DNA of 64,000 nt, from positions 62,001-126,000 of the forward strand of contig CAVLDP010000003.1 in the NCBI GenBank assembly GCA_963661945.1, read 5' to 3'. Source of the stretch: CAVLDP01 sp963661945 (GTDB lineage: Bacteria; Bacillota; Clostridia; Lachnospirales; Lachnospiraceae). The translations under genes and the position numbers were made by a program. The notes beneath the pieces were generated by a model, which had not been told where the DNA came from, did no database searches, and saw only the letters and a program-made list of their open reading frames with translations. Shown here in pieces: positions 50,751 through 60,687 of this stretch. Each line of letters begins with the position of its first letter. Within the stretch, counting starts at the first letter, position 1.

Positions 50751-52949
50751 TTATAAGTGAAGAACGCGGTCCTTGATCTCCTGGGTACGACCCTGATTCC
50801 AGAACTGAGTTCCAATATAACCACAGGTACGACGTGCGACAGACATCTTGTCCTGATCTCTATTGCCGCATCTTGGACATTCCCAAACGAGTTTGCCGGA
50901 ATCGTCCTTTACAATCTTGATTTCTCCATCGTAGTCACAGATTTCACAGTAATCGGACTTGGTATTAAGCTCTGCATACATGATATTCTCATAGATGTAG
51001 GACATAACAGACAGTACAGCTGGAATATTCTGCTGCATATTAGGTACTTCTACATAGGAGATTGCTCCACCTGGAGATAACTTCTGGAAGTCTGATTCGA
51101 ATTTGAGCTTGGAGAAGGCATCAATCTCTTCTGTAACATGTACATGATAAGAATTCGTGATGTAGTTCTTGTCTGTAACACCTGGGATGATACCGAATCT
51201 CTTCTGCAGACTCTTGGCAAATTTGTAGGTGGTAGACTCCATAGGAGTTCCATAGACAGAATAGCTGATATTCTCGGCTTCCTTCCATTCCTTACATTTG
51301 TCATTCAATCGCTGCATAACCTTCAGGGAGAATTCTCTTCCTTCATCGGTGGTATGAGACTGTCCGAGCATACGAACGCACATCTCATAGAGACCAGCAT
51401 ATCCGAGAGAAATGGTAGAGTATCCACCATAGAGCAGCTTGTCAATTTTCTCGCCCTTGTCGAGACGGGCAAGAGCTCCGTGCTGCCAGAGAATAGGAGC
51501 AACATCGGATACGGTTCCAAGAAGTCTCTCGTGACGACAACGTAAGGCTCTATGACATAACTCGAGACGGTCTTCTAAGATTCTCCAGAAATCATCCATA
51601 TTACCCTGAGAAGAGCATGCAACATCGACCAGGTTGATGGTTACAACACCCTGATTGAATCGGCCATAGAATTTGTGGCTTCCGTCTTCATTTCTCTGAG
51701 AATCCTCAACAGTCAGGAAGGAACGACATCCCATACATGGGTATACGCAACCCTGCTTTAGTTCACGCATAATCTTGGCTGAAATGTAGTCAGGAACCAT
51801 GCGCTTAGCGGTACACTTGGCAGCAAGCACAGTTAGATCATAGTACTTGGAGCCTTCCGTGATATTGTCTTCATCAAGCACATAGATGAGCTTAGGAAAG
51901 GCTGGTGTAACAAGAACACCCTTCTCGTTCTTAACACCCTGCATTCTCTGCAGCATAACTTCACGAATGATCGCAGCAAGATCATCACGAGTCTGACCTT
52001 CTGGAACTTCGTCGAGGTACATAAATACGGTTACGAATGGCGCTTGACCATTACATGTCATAAGAGTAATAAGCTGATACTGAATCGTCTGAATACCGGA
52101 TTTGATTTCTTCGGACAGACGCTTCTCAGTGATCTTGGAAATGATATCTTCATCCAGCGATTCATTGCACATCTTGCGTTCTTCGATAACCTGAGCATGA
52201 ATCTTCTTGCGGGAGATATCTACAAATGGAGCCAGATGAGACAGGGTAAAGGACTGTCCGCCATACTGGTTGGATGCAACCTGGGCCACAATCTGGGTTG
52301 TTACATTACATGCAGTGAAGAAGCTGTGTGGCTTCTCAATCATAGTCTCAGAGATGGCTGTGCCGTTCTGAAGCATGTCCTCTAAGTTGATGAGGTCGCA
52401 GTTATGTTCTCTCTGTGCGAAATAGTCAGTATCGTGGAAATGAATGATACCTTCCTGGTGAGCCTTTACAATCTCTTCTGGAAGGAGAATTCTCTGTGAA
52501 ATATCCTTGGATACTTCGCCGGCCATATAATCACGCTGGGTAGAATTGATGACAGGGTTCTTGTTGGAGTTCTCCTGCTTCACCTCTTCATTCAGCTGAT
52601 CGATTAGAGCGAGAATACCGTTATCTGTGGTGTTTGTCTTACGAGACAATTCTCTCTTGTAGCGATAACGGACGTACTTCTGAGCAACCTCATAGCAGCG
52701 CATCTCCATGATACCAGTCTCGACCATATCCTGGATGTCTTCGACATTCACTGCATGGGTAGATTCGTGGACCTGACGTGCAATCTTGGCAGCAACAGCC
52801 TGAATCTGTGCATCATTCATCTGATAGATACTATCGATATCGGTGTTAGCCTTGGTGATCGCATTAATGATCTTATCAATATTAAAGGTCACCTCGCGAC
52901 CATTACGCTTGATGACCTTGGTTTTTACGTCAGATGTACTTGTTTCCAT
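50751..52949 (-). CDS. nrdD: Anaerobic (class III) ribonucleoside-triphosphate reductase
   Basis: The product has 732 residues. An N-terminal ATP-cone (VIKRNGREVTFNIDKI, about 12-100) gives allosteric control. The core contains the active-site Cys region (CMGCRSFLT). A C-terminal zinc site CEICDYDG...CPRC (about 668-690) precedes the glycyl-radical loop RTCGYIG (about 707-713). It reduces ribonucleoside triphosphates to deoxynucleotides, strictly without oxygen. Start at 52949 has GGGGAGAAG upstream. A NrdR-box-like site lies 110 bp upstream. Confidence 0.97.
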   Translation of the reverse strand: METSTSDVKTKVIKRNGREVTFNIDKIINAITKANTDIDSIYQMNDAQIQAVAAKIARQVHESTHAVNVEDIQDMVETGIMEMRCYEVAQKYVRYRYKRELSRKTNTTDNGILALIDQLNEEVKQENSNKNPVINSTQRDYMAGEVSKDISQRILLPEEIVKAHQEGIIHFHDTDYFAQREHNCDLINLEDMLQNGTAISETMIEKPHSFFTACNVTTQIVAQVASNQYGGQSFTLSHLAPFVDISRKKIHAQVIEERKMCNESLDEDIISKITEKRLSEEIKSGIQTIQYQLITLMTCNGQAPFVTVFMYLDEVPEGQTRDDLAAIIREVMLQRMQGVKNEKGVLVTPAFPKLIYVLDEDNITEGSKYYDLTVLAAKCTAKRMVPDYISAKIMRELKQGCVYPCMGCRSFLTVEDSQRNEDGSHKFYGRFNQGVVTINLVDVACSSQGNMDDFWRILEDRLELCHRALRCRHERLLGTVSDVAPILWQHGALARLDKGEKIDKLLYGGYSTISLGYAGLYEMCVRMLGQSHTTDEGREFSLKVMQRLNDKCKEWKEAENISYSVYGTPMESTTYKFAKSLQKRFGIIPGVTDKNYITNSYHVHVTEEIDAFSKLKFESDFQKLSPGGAISYVEVPNMQQNIPAVLSVMSYIYENIMYAELNTKSDYCEICDYDGEIKIVKDDSGKLVWECPRCGNRDQDKMSVARRTCGYIGTQFWNQGRTQEIKDRVLHL

Positions 52950-53059
52950 GATAGCTTCTCCCCTTTTAATTCATATTATTTGTTGTACTTTGGGCTAATT
53001 TGTATAACCGTCACACAATTCAGAAAATACAAAATGTGGAACAGACCAAAAAGAAAAAA

Positions 53060-53075
53060 CACTATATCTTGTGCC
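53060..53075. promoter_or_regulatory. NrdR-box-like site upstream of nrdD
   Basis: ACACTATATCTTGTGC fits the NrdR consensus (ACACwATATATwGTGT) at 14 of 16 positions. On the minus strand it contains TATAGT, a plausible -10 for nrdD, so NrdR binding would block polymerase. A second box at the usual spacing of about 31 bp (near 53029) is only a weak match. The 110-bp leader between this site and nrdD has no other clear structure. Confidence 0.55.
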
Positions 53076-53130
53076 TAGAAATAATAATATACTAATTTCG
53101 AAGAATTGAAAAGAGGAAAATGAAGAAATC

Positions 53131-53307
53131 TTATACGAATTGATTTCGCTCCTTGTTATATTCGTAATTGATGGTGGAGAGTTTGTCTATAATCTCATTT
53201 TTGTCGATATTATTGGCTTTGGCGAATTCGTCCAAACTCGGATAGAAATCTCTAAGATTTGTGTTTACGACGCTAAGGAGCATAACTGGGTCCTTTGGTA
53301 AATTCAT
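53131..53307 (-). CDS. DUF4250 domain protein (58 residues)
   Basis: The ATG at 53307 on the minus strand is preceded by GAGGT, and the frame ends at TAA 53131-53133. The product begins MNLPKDPVMLLSVVNTNLRD and contains DEFAKANNID and YEYNKERNQFV, the DUF4250 pattern found in Clostridia and Bacteroidetes. The fold resembles a small helix-turn-helix (LDEFAKANNIDKNEIIDKL in the middle), but DNA binding is not proven. It is 181 bp upstream of nrdD on the same strand, with NrdR-like boxes on both sides of it. Confidence 0.85.
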   Translation of the reverse strand: MNLPKDPVMLLSVVNTNLRDFYPSLDEFAKANNIDKNEIIDKLSTINYEYNKERNQFV

Positions 53308-53327
53308 AGTGGTACCTCACATTCTTA

Positions 53328-53343
53328 ATACTATATCTTGTAT
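53328..53343. promoter_or_regulatory. Second NrdR-box-like site, upstream of DUF4250
   Basis: ATACTATATCTTGTAT shares its 12-base core (ACTATATCTTGT) with the box at 53060 and matches the NrdR consensus at about 13 of 16 positions. Like the first, it holds TATAGT on the minus strand as a possible -10, here for the DUF4250 gene. It lies about 70 bp before the divergent capA-like gene as well. Confidence 0.45.
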
Positions 53344-53372
53344 ATTGTATCATTTTTTTCTGCTTCTATACA

Positions 53373-53381
53373 TGGTACAAT
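53373..53381 (+). promoter_or_regulatory. Extended -10 promoter of the CapA-family gene
   Basis: TGG-TACAAT (hexamer 53376-53381). The -35 region is a T-run, so the extension matters. Confidence 0.4.
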
Positions 53382-53409
53382 GAGGAAGAAAGGAACCTGG
53401 GGAGATAAT

Positions 53410-54525
53410 ATGCAGAAGAAAAGGAAAGAAGCCTTGAGGCGAAAAAGAATCATTTCTATTATTATAAGTATTCTTGCCCTTATTGTAGCAGGAGGATTTG
53501 TAATTGATTCATTTATGCATGTAGGAGATGCCGACTTATCGGAGAAGGAAGAGACAGTAGAAGCAGAGGTTCAAGTAGATGAGATATCGATCGAAGAGCC
53601 AACCAGTATTATTTTTACTGGTGATGTACTTCTTTCAGACTATGTCCTTTCTAATTATGATTCAGGTGGACTTGATGCTGTACTTGATACGAGTCTTCAG
53701 AAGGAACTAAATGATGCAGACATCCTTATGGTGAATCATGAATTCCCTTTTAGCACGCGTGGAGAACAGGCTAAGGATAAGCAGTATACCTTTCGTGTGG
53801 ATCCGGGGTATGTAGAAATCCTGCAGGAGATTGGCGTGGATATTGCAGGCCTTGCCAATAATCATGTGCTGGATTTTGGCCGGGATGCTCTGTCAGACAC
53901 CTTTGATACGCTTACCTCTGCTGGCATTTCCTATACGGGTGCAGGAGATGATTTGGTTGATGCAAGTAAGCTTATAACTTATGACATTTCTGGTAAGAAA
54001 TATGGTTTTCTTGCGGCATCTCGTGTGATACCAGTCGCATCCTGGAATATAGAAAATGGTGGACCTGGCGTTTTTTGTACCTATGATACTACCTATTTGA
54101 TCGAGGACATTAAGAAGGCCAAGGAATCTTGCGATTATGTCTTTGTCATGGTTCACTGGGGAATGGAGCATACGATAGAGCTTGAGGATTACCAGCCTAG
54201 TATCGGGCATGCTCTAATTGATGCTGGCGCAGATGCAGTGATTGGCGCCCATCCTCATGTTCTGCAGGAAATTGAATATTATGAAGGTAAGCCGATTTTC
54301 TATAGTCTTGGCAATTTTATCTTCAATACAACGATTGATTCGACAGTTGCTGTTAAGATGGAATTTACGGATGGAGAGGATAATCCGGTAATCACCCTGA
54401 TTCCAGCATATGCATCTAATGCCATGACACATGAGGCAGACAGTGCTAGGGCAGAAGAGATTTTCTCCTATCTTGAGTCTATCTCTGAGGGGATTACAAT
54501 TTCAGATAATGGACAAGTGGAATAA
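53410..54525 (+). CDS. CapA-family (PGA synthesis-type) metallophosphatase-like protein
   Basis: The start is ATG 53410 behind TGGGGAGA; 24 upstream in-frame codons are rejected. The product has 371 residues: basic N-terminus and one membrane anchor (about 12-32), then the CapA domain. Conserved metal-binding text is visible: FTGDVLL, NHEFPFSTRG, NNHVLDFG, MVHWGMEH and GAHPHVLQ. Family members take part in poly-gamma-glutamate capsule synthesis or act as calcineurin-like hydrolases at the membrane. No capB/capC genes are next to it, so poly-glutamate synthesis is doubtful. Confidence 0.87.
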   Translation: MQKKRKEALRRKRIISIIISILALIVAGGFVIDSFMHVGDADLSEKEETVEAEVQVDEISIEEPTSIIFTGDVLLSDYVLSNYDSGGLDAVLDTSLQKELNDADILMVNHEFPFSTRGEQAKDKQYTFRVDPGYVEILQEIGVDIAGLANNHVLDFGRDALSDTFDTLTSAGISYTGAGDDLVDASKLITYDISGKKYGFLAASRVIPVASWNIENGGPGVFCTYDTTYLIEDIKKAKESCDYVFVMVHWGMEHTIELEDYQPSIGHALIDAGADAVIGAHPHVLQEIEYYEGKPIFYSLGNFIFNTTIDSTVAVKMEFTDGEDNPVITLIPAYASNAMTHEADSARAEEIFSYLESISEGITISDNGQVE

Positions 54526-54534
54526 AATGTCGAA

Positions 54535-54602
54535 TTGTCCTAAAGAAAATGCAGTGCTAGAATAGATATGCTATAGGAAGTTAGAAATTCGAGTGCTAGA
54601 AT
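54535..54602 (+). promoter_or_regulatory. Tandem promoters of pta
   Basis: The 10-mer GTGCTAGAAT occurs at 54554-54563 and 54593-54602, 39 bp apart. Both carry TGC-TAGAAT, an extended -10. The first has TTGTCC (54535-54540) at 17 bp; the second has no good -35. Tandem starts suit a highly expressed gene. Confidence 0.6.
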
Positions 54603-54658
54603 GTACTACGAATAAATACTTTTGATTTTGTTTGATTATTTCTAAAAAGGAGAAAATT

Positions 54659-55648
54659 ATGAGCAATTTTGGTTTTGGTCAGTTAATCGACATCCTGAAG
54701 AAGGATCCTAAGAAGATTGTATTTACTGAGGGTGAGGATCCTAGAATCTTAGAGGCTTCTTCTAGACTTCTTGCAAGTACTTTCCTTCATCCAATCCTGG
54801 TTGGTAATAAGGATAGAATTCTTGCTGCAGCAGAGAATGCTGGTTTCAATGTAAATGGTGCAACAATTATCGATCCAGAGAATTATGATCGTATGGATGA
54901 GATGGTTGAGCTCTTCTGCGAATTACGTAAGTCTAAGGGTGTTACACCTGAGGAGGCTCGTAAGACTCTGTCTGCTGCCAACTATTTCGGTACCATGCTT
55001 GTTAAGATGGGAGTTGCAGATTCTCTTCTTGGTGGTGCTACTTATTCTACAGCAGATACTGTTCGTCCAGCTCTTCAGCTTATTAAGACAAAGCCAGGCA
55101 ACAGCATTGTGTCTTCTTGCTTCATCTTAGTACGTGAAGGTGCTACTGGAGACCGTGAAGTTCTCGCAATGGGTGACTGTGCAATTAATATCAAGCCAAA
55201 TGAAGATGAGCTCGTAGAGATTGCTGGTGAGACAGCCGAGTGTGCTAAGATCTTCGGTATTGATCCTAAGGTTGCTTTCCTTAGCTATTCTACTCTTGGT
55301 TCTGGTAAGGGCGAGGATGTTGACAAGATGCGTAACGCTTGTGCTAAGGCAAAGGAGAAGTATCCTAATGTAGCTATCGATGGTGAGCTTCAGTTTGATG
55401 CTGCTGTTTCTCCTTCTGTTGCTCGTACCAAGTGCCCAGATTCTCAGGTTGCTGGTCATGCAAACACATTTATCTTCCCTGATATCAATGCAGGTAATAT
55501 CGGATACAAGATTGCACAGCGTCTTGGTGGATTCGAAGCATATGGCCCAATCTTACTTGGTCTTAATGCACCAATCAACGACCTGTCTCGTGGCTGCAAT
55601 GCTGCAGAAGTTTATTCTATGGCAATCATTACTGCTGCACTTGCTTAA
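54659..55648 (+). CDS. pta: Phosphate acetyltransferase
   Basis: The start is ATG 54659 behind AAAAAGGAG; the product has 329 residues, the short single-domain Pta. Features: VFTEGEDPRILEAS start, AANYFGTMLVKMG, GELQFDAAV, HANTFIFPDINAGN and YKIAQRLGG near the C-terminus. It interconverts acetyl-CoA and acetyl phosphate for ATP-generating acetate formation. The usual partner ackA is not adjacent. Codon use is restricted as in other abundant proteins of the window. Confidence 0.96.
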   Translation: MSNFGFGQLIDILKKDPKKIVFTEGEDPRILEASSRLLASTFLHPILVGNKDRILAAAENAGFNVNGATIIDPENYDRMDEMVELFCELRKSKGVTPEEARKTLSAANYFGTMLVKMGVADSLLGGATYSTADTVRPALQLIKTKPGNSIVSSCFILVREGATGDREVLAMGDCAINIKPNEDELVEIAGETAECAKIFGIDPKVAFLSYSTLGSGKGEDVDKMRNACAKAKEKYPNVAIDGELQFDAAVSPSVARTKCPDSQVAGHANTFIFPDINAGNIGYKIAQRLGGFEAYGPILLGLNAPINDLSRGCNAAEVYSMAIITAALA

Positions 55649-55675
55649 TTTACCAGAGTTAATCTTATTCATTTG

Positions 55676-55707
55676 CCGCTTGGAGCATTGTCTCCGAGCG
55701 GTTTTTT
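55676..55707 (+). terminator. Terminator after pta
   Basis: CCGCTTGGAG (55676-55685) pairs with CTCCGAGCGG (55692-55701), one G-U pair, followed by TTTTTT. Its loop holds part of the next promoter's -35. Confidence 0.88.
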
Positions 55708-55715
55708 GTTATAAT
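55688..55715 (+). promoter_or_regulatory. Promoter of hemW nested in the pta terminator
   Basis: TTGTCT (55688-55693) spans the loop and 3' arm of the terminator; TATAAT (55710-55715) follows the T-run with a 16-bp spacer. Transcription should start near 55722, only a few bases before the hemW ATG at 55725. Confidence 0.65.
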
Positions 55716-55724
55716 AGCTAAGTT

Positions 55725-56897
55725 ATGAAGAATGAAATGGAACTTTATGTCCACATCCCTTTTTGCATGAAGAAGTGCAATTATTGCGACTTTTTGTCAG
55801 GACCTTGGGATGCGGATATTAGAAAAAAATATACAAATGCTTTATGTCAGGAGCTTAGATTCCTAGGGAAGAAGTACCAGGGAAGTCTTATTACCTCTGT
55901 CTATATTGGAGGTGGAACCCCTTCTTGGCTTGAACTTGATTGCATGGAAGAAATCCTTGCCACCATCTTATCGAACTTTACTATTCTAGGTGGGGCAGAG
56001 TGGACGATGGAGGTGAATCCGGGAACTGTCACAAAGGATGCGCTTAATCTCTACCGGAGCTTTTATGTGAATCGGCTTAGTATAGGACTTCAGTCAGCAA
56101 ACGACGATGAGCTGAAATTGCTTGGACGAGTCCATGATTATCATCGCTTCCTTCATACTTATGAACTTGTCAGAAATGCAGGCTTTCGCAATGTAAGCGT
56201 AGATATTATGACAGGACTTCCCTATCAGACGAAGGAGAAGCTTCTCTATACCCTAGAGGAAGTGGTGCGGCTGAAGCCTGAGCATATTTCTTCTTATTCT
56301 CTGATCATTGAAGAAGGTACGAACTTCTACGAGAAGTACAAGTTTGACGAAGTGGCTCAGCATGCAGGCATGCAAACAGAGGCTCTCCCTAGTGAAGACT
56401 TGGAGTATGAGCTTCAGAAGATGTCCGAGTATTTCCTGGAAGACCACGGATACCATAGGTACGAGATTAGCAATTTCGCCAGACCAGGGTTTGAAGGAAT
56501 TCATAATTCGGGTTATTGGAAGAGGGCATTCTATATAGGTGCTGGACTGGGGGCGAGTTCCTTTGTGGATGGTAGACGCTGTCGAAATGAGACAGATATG
56601 TATGAGTATCTTGAGAAATGTGAGAGACTCAATCAAGAGAATCTACTATATATAGAAGAGGAAGAAATAACTCGTTCTAATGCGATGGCTGAATTCATGT
56701 TTCTGGGGCTTCGCATGACAGAAGGGGTTCTGACCACAGACTTTGAATCAGAATTTGGCCTGCCTCTTATGGCAATCTACGGAAAGCAGATTGAGGTACT
56801 GAAGCAGGAGGAGCTTCTGGTAGTCGAAAGCGGCAGAGTTTATTTGACAGAACGCGGCATGGATCTTGGTAATTACGTTTTTAGCCAATTTGTATAA
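55725..56897 (+). CDS. hemW: HemW-like radical SAM heme chaperone
   Basis: The product has 390 residues. Radical SAM cluster FCMKKCNYC (C14, C18, C21), VYIGGGTPSWL and GLQS identify the HemW/oxygen-independent coproporphyrinogen oxidase-like group; HemW proteins bind and deliver heme. ATG 55725 has no Shine-Dalgarno and lies about 3 bases from the predicted transcription start; the internal ATG 55737 has none either. The message may be leaderless. The hemW-hrcA-grpE-dnaK-dnaJ order is common in Firmicutes. Confidence 0.92.
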   Translation: MKNEMELYVHIPFCMKKCNYCDFLSGPWDADIRKKYTNALCQELRFLGKKYQGSLITSVYIGGGTPSWLELDCMEEILATILSNFTILGGAEWTMEVNPGTVTKDALNLYRSFYVNRLSIGLQSANDDELKLLGRVHDYHRFLHTYELVRNAGFRNVSVDIMTGLPYQTKEKLLYTLEEVVRLKPEHISSYSLIIEEGTNFYEKYKFDEVAQHAGMQTEALPSEDLEYELQKMSEYFLEDHGYHRYEISNFARPGFEGIHNSGYWKRAFYIGAGLGASSFVDGRRCRNETDMYEYLEKCERLNQENLLYIEEEEITRSNAMAEFMFLGLRMTEGVLTTDFESEFGLPLMAIYGKQIEVLKQEELLVVESGRVYLTERGMDLGNYVFSQFV

Positions 56898-56915
56898 AAT
56901 TTTTCTCGGTTTTTG

Positions 56916-56944
56916 TTGACAAAGACAAATACTGGGTGTAGATT
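56916..56944 (+). promoter_or_regulatory. Heat-shock operon promoter
   Basis: TTGACA (56916-56921) and TAGATT (56939-56944) with a 17-bp spacer, just upstream of the CIRCE element. Confidence 0.75.
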
Positions 56945-56955
56945 ATCTATAGATG

Positions 56956-56982
56956 TTAGCACTCCAATTGGTTGAGTGCTAA
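56956..56982. promoter_or_regulatory. CIRCE element (HrcA operator)
   Basis: TTAGCACTC-N9-GAGTGCTAA, a perfect match to the CIRCE consensus, lies just downstream of the promoter -10. HrcA bound here represses the operon until heat or unfolded proteins draw GroE away from HrcA. Confidence 0.97.
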
Positions 56983-57005
56983 CAAGACGCTAGAGAGGTG
57001 ATTCA

Positions 57006-58043
57006 GTGGAAGAGCTTGGCGAGAGAAAAGAGAAAATACTGAATGCAATCATTCAGACATATCTGGAGACTGGCGAACCAGTTGGATCACGTACCATTTC
57101 TAAGTACACTGATTTGAATCTTAGTTCGGCTACAATTCGAAATGAGATGTCTGATCTGGAGGAACTTGGTTACATCATTCAGCCGCATACTTCTGCAGGT
57201 CGTATTCCTTCTGACAAGGGCTATCGATTCTATGTAGATCATTTGATGGCGGAGAAGGAAGAGGAACTGACCACACTTACCGATCTCATGCTTGAGAAGA
57301 CAGAGCGGATGGAACAAGTCCTGAAGCAGGTTGTGAAGGTTCTGGCCAATAACACAGAATATGCAACCATGATTTCAGCTCCTTCTATTGTGAAGAATCG
57401 AGTGAAGTTCGTTCAGTTGTCGCATGTGGATGCGAATCACGTGCTTACTGTTGTGGTTATGGATGGTAACATTGTTCGCAATCAGATTGTTGAGGTTGAG
57501 AATCCGCTGGACAATGAGACACTTCTCAAGCTGAATATGCTTCTCAATACGAATCTGAATGGACTTACGGTATCTGAGATTAACCTTGGTTTGATTAGTA
57601 GGCTAAGAGGTCAGGCAGGAGAATTTGAGGATATTATTGAAGCAGTTCTGAATTCTGTTGCAGACACCATTGATTCAGATGATGAGCTTGAGATTTACAC
57701 ATCTGGTGCGACGAATATATTCAAGTATCCTGAATTGTCGGATACAGAGAAGGCCAAGGAGATTATCTCTACCTTCGAAGAGAAGGATGCCCTTGCAGAC
57801 CTTCTTATGGATGTCCAGGGAGATGAGACAGGAACAGGAATTCAAGTCTATATTGGAAGCGAATCTCCAGTACAGTCGATGAAGGATTGCAGCGTCGTTA
57901 CGGCAACCTATGAGCTTGGCGAAGGCGTCAAGGGTACAATAGGTATTATTGGACCGAAGCGAATGGATTATAAGAAGGTTATGGACAACTTGAGTTCCCT
58001 AAGGGAAGAGCTGGATCGGACCTTGAAACACAAAGATACATAG
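57006..58043 (+). CDS. hrcA: Heat-inducible transcription repressor HrcA
   Basis: The start is GTG 57006 behind GAGAGGTGA; the product has 345 residues. The N-terminal winged-helix (about 1-75; KEKILNAIIQTYLETGEPVG, SSATIRNEM) binds CIRCE; the C-terminal GAF-like part controls activity. It is first in its own operon and autoregulated through the CIRCE 24 bp upstream. Confidence 0.97.
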   Translation: MEELGERKEKILNAIIQTYLETGEPVGSRTISKYTDLNLSSATIRNEMSDLEELGYIIQPHTSAGRIPSDKGYRFYVDHLMAEKEEELTTLTDLMLEKTERMEQVLKQVVKVLANNTEYATMISAPSIVKNRVKFVQLSHVDANHVLTVVVMDGNIVRNQIVEVENPLDNETLLKLNMLLNTNLNGLTVSEINLGLISRLRGQAGEFEDIIEAVLNSVADTIDSDDELEIYTSGATNIFKYPELSDTEKAKEIISTFEEKDALADLLMDVQGDETGTGIQVYIGSESPVQSMKDCSVVTATYELGEGVKGTIGIIGPKRMDYKKVMDNLSSLREELDRTLKHKDT

Positions 58044-58059
58044 AAAGGTGGTTTTATTA

Positions 58060-58707
58060 TTGTCAAAGGAAACAAGAGAGAATGTAGAAGATCTTGAGAC
58101 TTCTACCGAGGAAATAGCAGATGGAACTTTTGAAGAAGATTCTGATGTATCTGAAGGCAATTCGGATATCACTTCAGGAACTGAAGAAGACGTATCCGAA
58201 GATACAGAAGAGACGAAGTCAACTTCAGAAGATAAGAAAAGTGACAGGAAGTCTAAAAAAGAAAAGAAAGACAAGAAAGATGAGAAAATCGCAGAGTTAA
58301 ATGACAAGGTCATGCGTCAGATGGCTGAATTCGAGAACTTCCGTAAGCGAAGCGAGAAGGAGAAGAGCCAGATGTTTGACATGGGTGCGAAGAGTATCTT
58401 AGAGAAATTCCTACCAGTTGTAGATAACTTCGAGAGGGGTCTTGCAACAGTAGATGAGTCTTCCAAGGAAGATCCATTTGTGGTTGGTATGGAGAATGTC
58501 TACAAGCAGTTAATGCTTGAACTTGAGAAGGTTGAAGTAAAACCAATCGAAGCAGTAGGACAGGAATTAAATCCTGACTTACACAATGCAGTAATGCAAG
58601 TACAGTCCGATGAATTTGAATCCGGAGTAATCGCTCAGGAACTTATGAAGGGCTATATGTATAAAGATCAAGTGCTACGTCACTCAATGGTTGGCGTGAC
58701 AGAATAA
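58060..58707 (+). CDS. grpE: GrpE nucleotide exchange factor
   Basis: TTG 58060 is the best start: GAAAGGTGG ends 8 bases upstream and overlaps the hrcA stop. The product has 215 residues. A long acidic, Ser/Thr-rich and then Lys-rich N-terminus (about 1-75) precedes the GrpE coiled coil and head (RQMAEFENFRKRSEKEK, GVTE end). It speeds ADP release from DnaK. The low-complexity N-terminus is longer than usual but common in Clostridia. Confidence 0.95.
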   Translation: MSKETRENVEDLETSTEEIADGTFEEDSDVSEGNSDITSGTEEDVSEDTEETKSTSEDKKSDRKSKKEKKDKKDEKIAELNDKVMRQMAEFENFRKRSEKEKSQMFDMGAKSILEKFLPVVDNFERGLATVDESSKEDPFVVGMENVYKQLMLELEKVEVKPIEAVGQELNPDLHNAVMQVQSDEFESGVIAQELMKGYMYKDQVLRHSMVGVTE

Positions 58708-58717
58708 GATGATTTAG

Positions 58718-60607
<1,890 letters not shown>

Positions 60608-60639
60608 GATAAGCGTCATTAGAATAAGACATGCAGGGA

Positions 60640-60665
60640 CCTTGGGCCTATAGCCCAAGGTTACT
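60640..60665 (+). terminator. Partial terminator/stem-loop between dnaK and dnaJ
   Basis: Perfect 8-bp stem CCTTGGGC/GCCCAAGG (60640-60647, 60653-60660), loop CTATA, followed by a weak T-rich stretch TTACTTTG. It probably reduces dnaJ expression relative to dnaK or protects the 3' end of dnaK mRNA. Confidence 0.6.
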
Positions 60666-60687
60666 TTGCTAGAGATAAGGATATATT

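Noticed and set aside
53029..53044. Second NrdR box at the classical 31-bp spacing
   Set aside because: ACAAAATGTGGAACAG matches the consensus at too few positions to claim.
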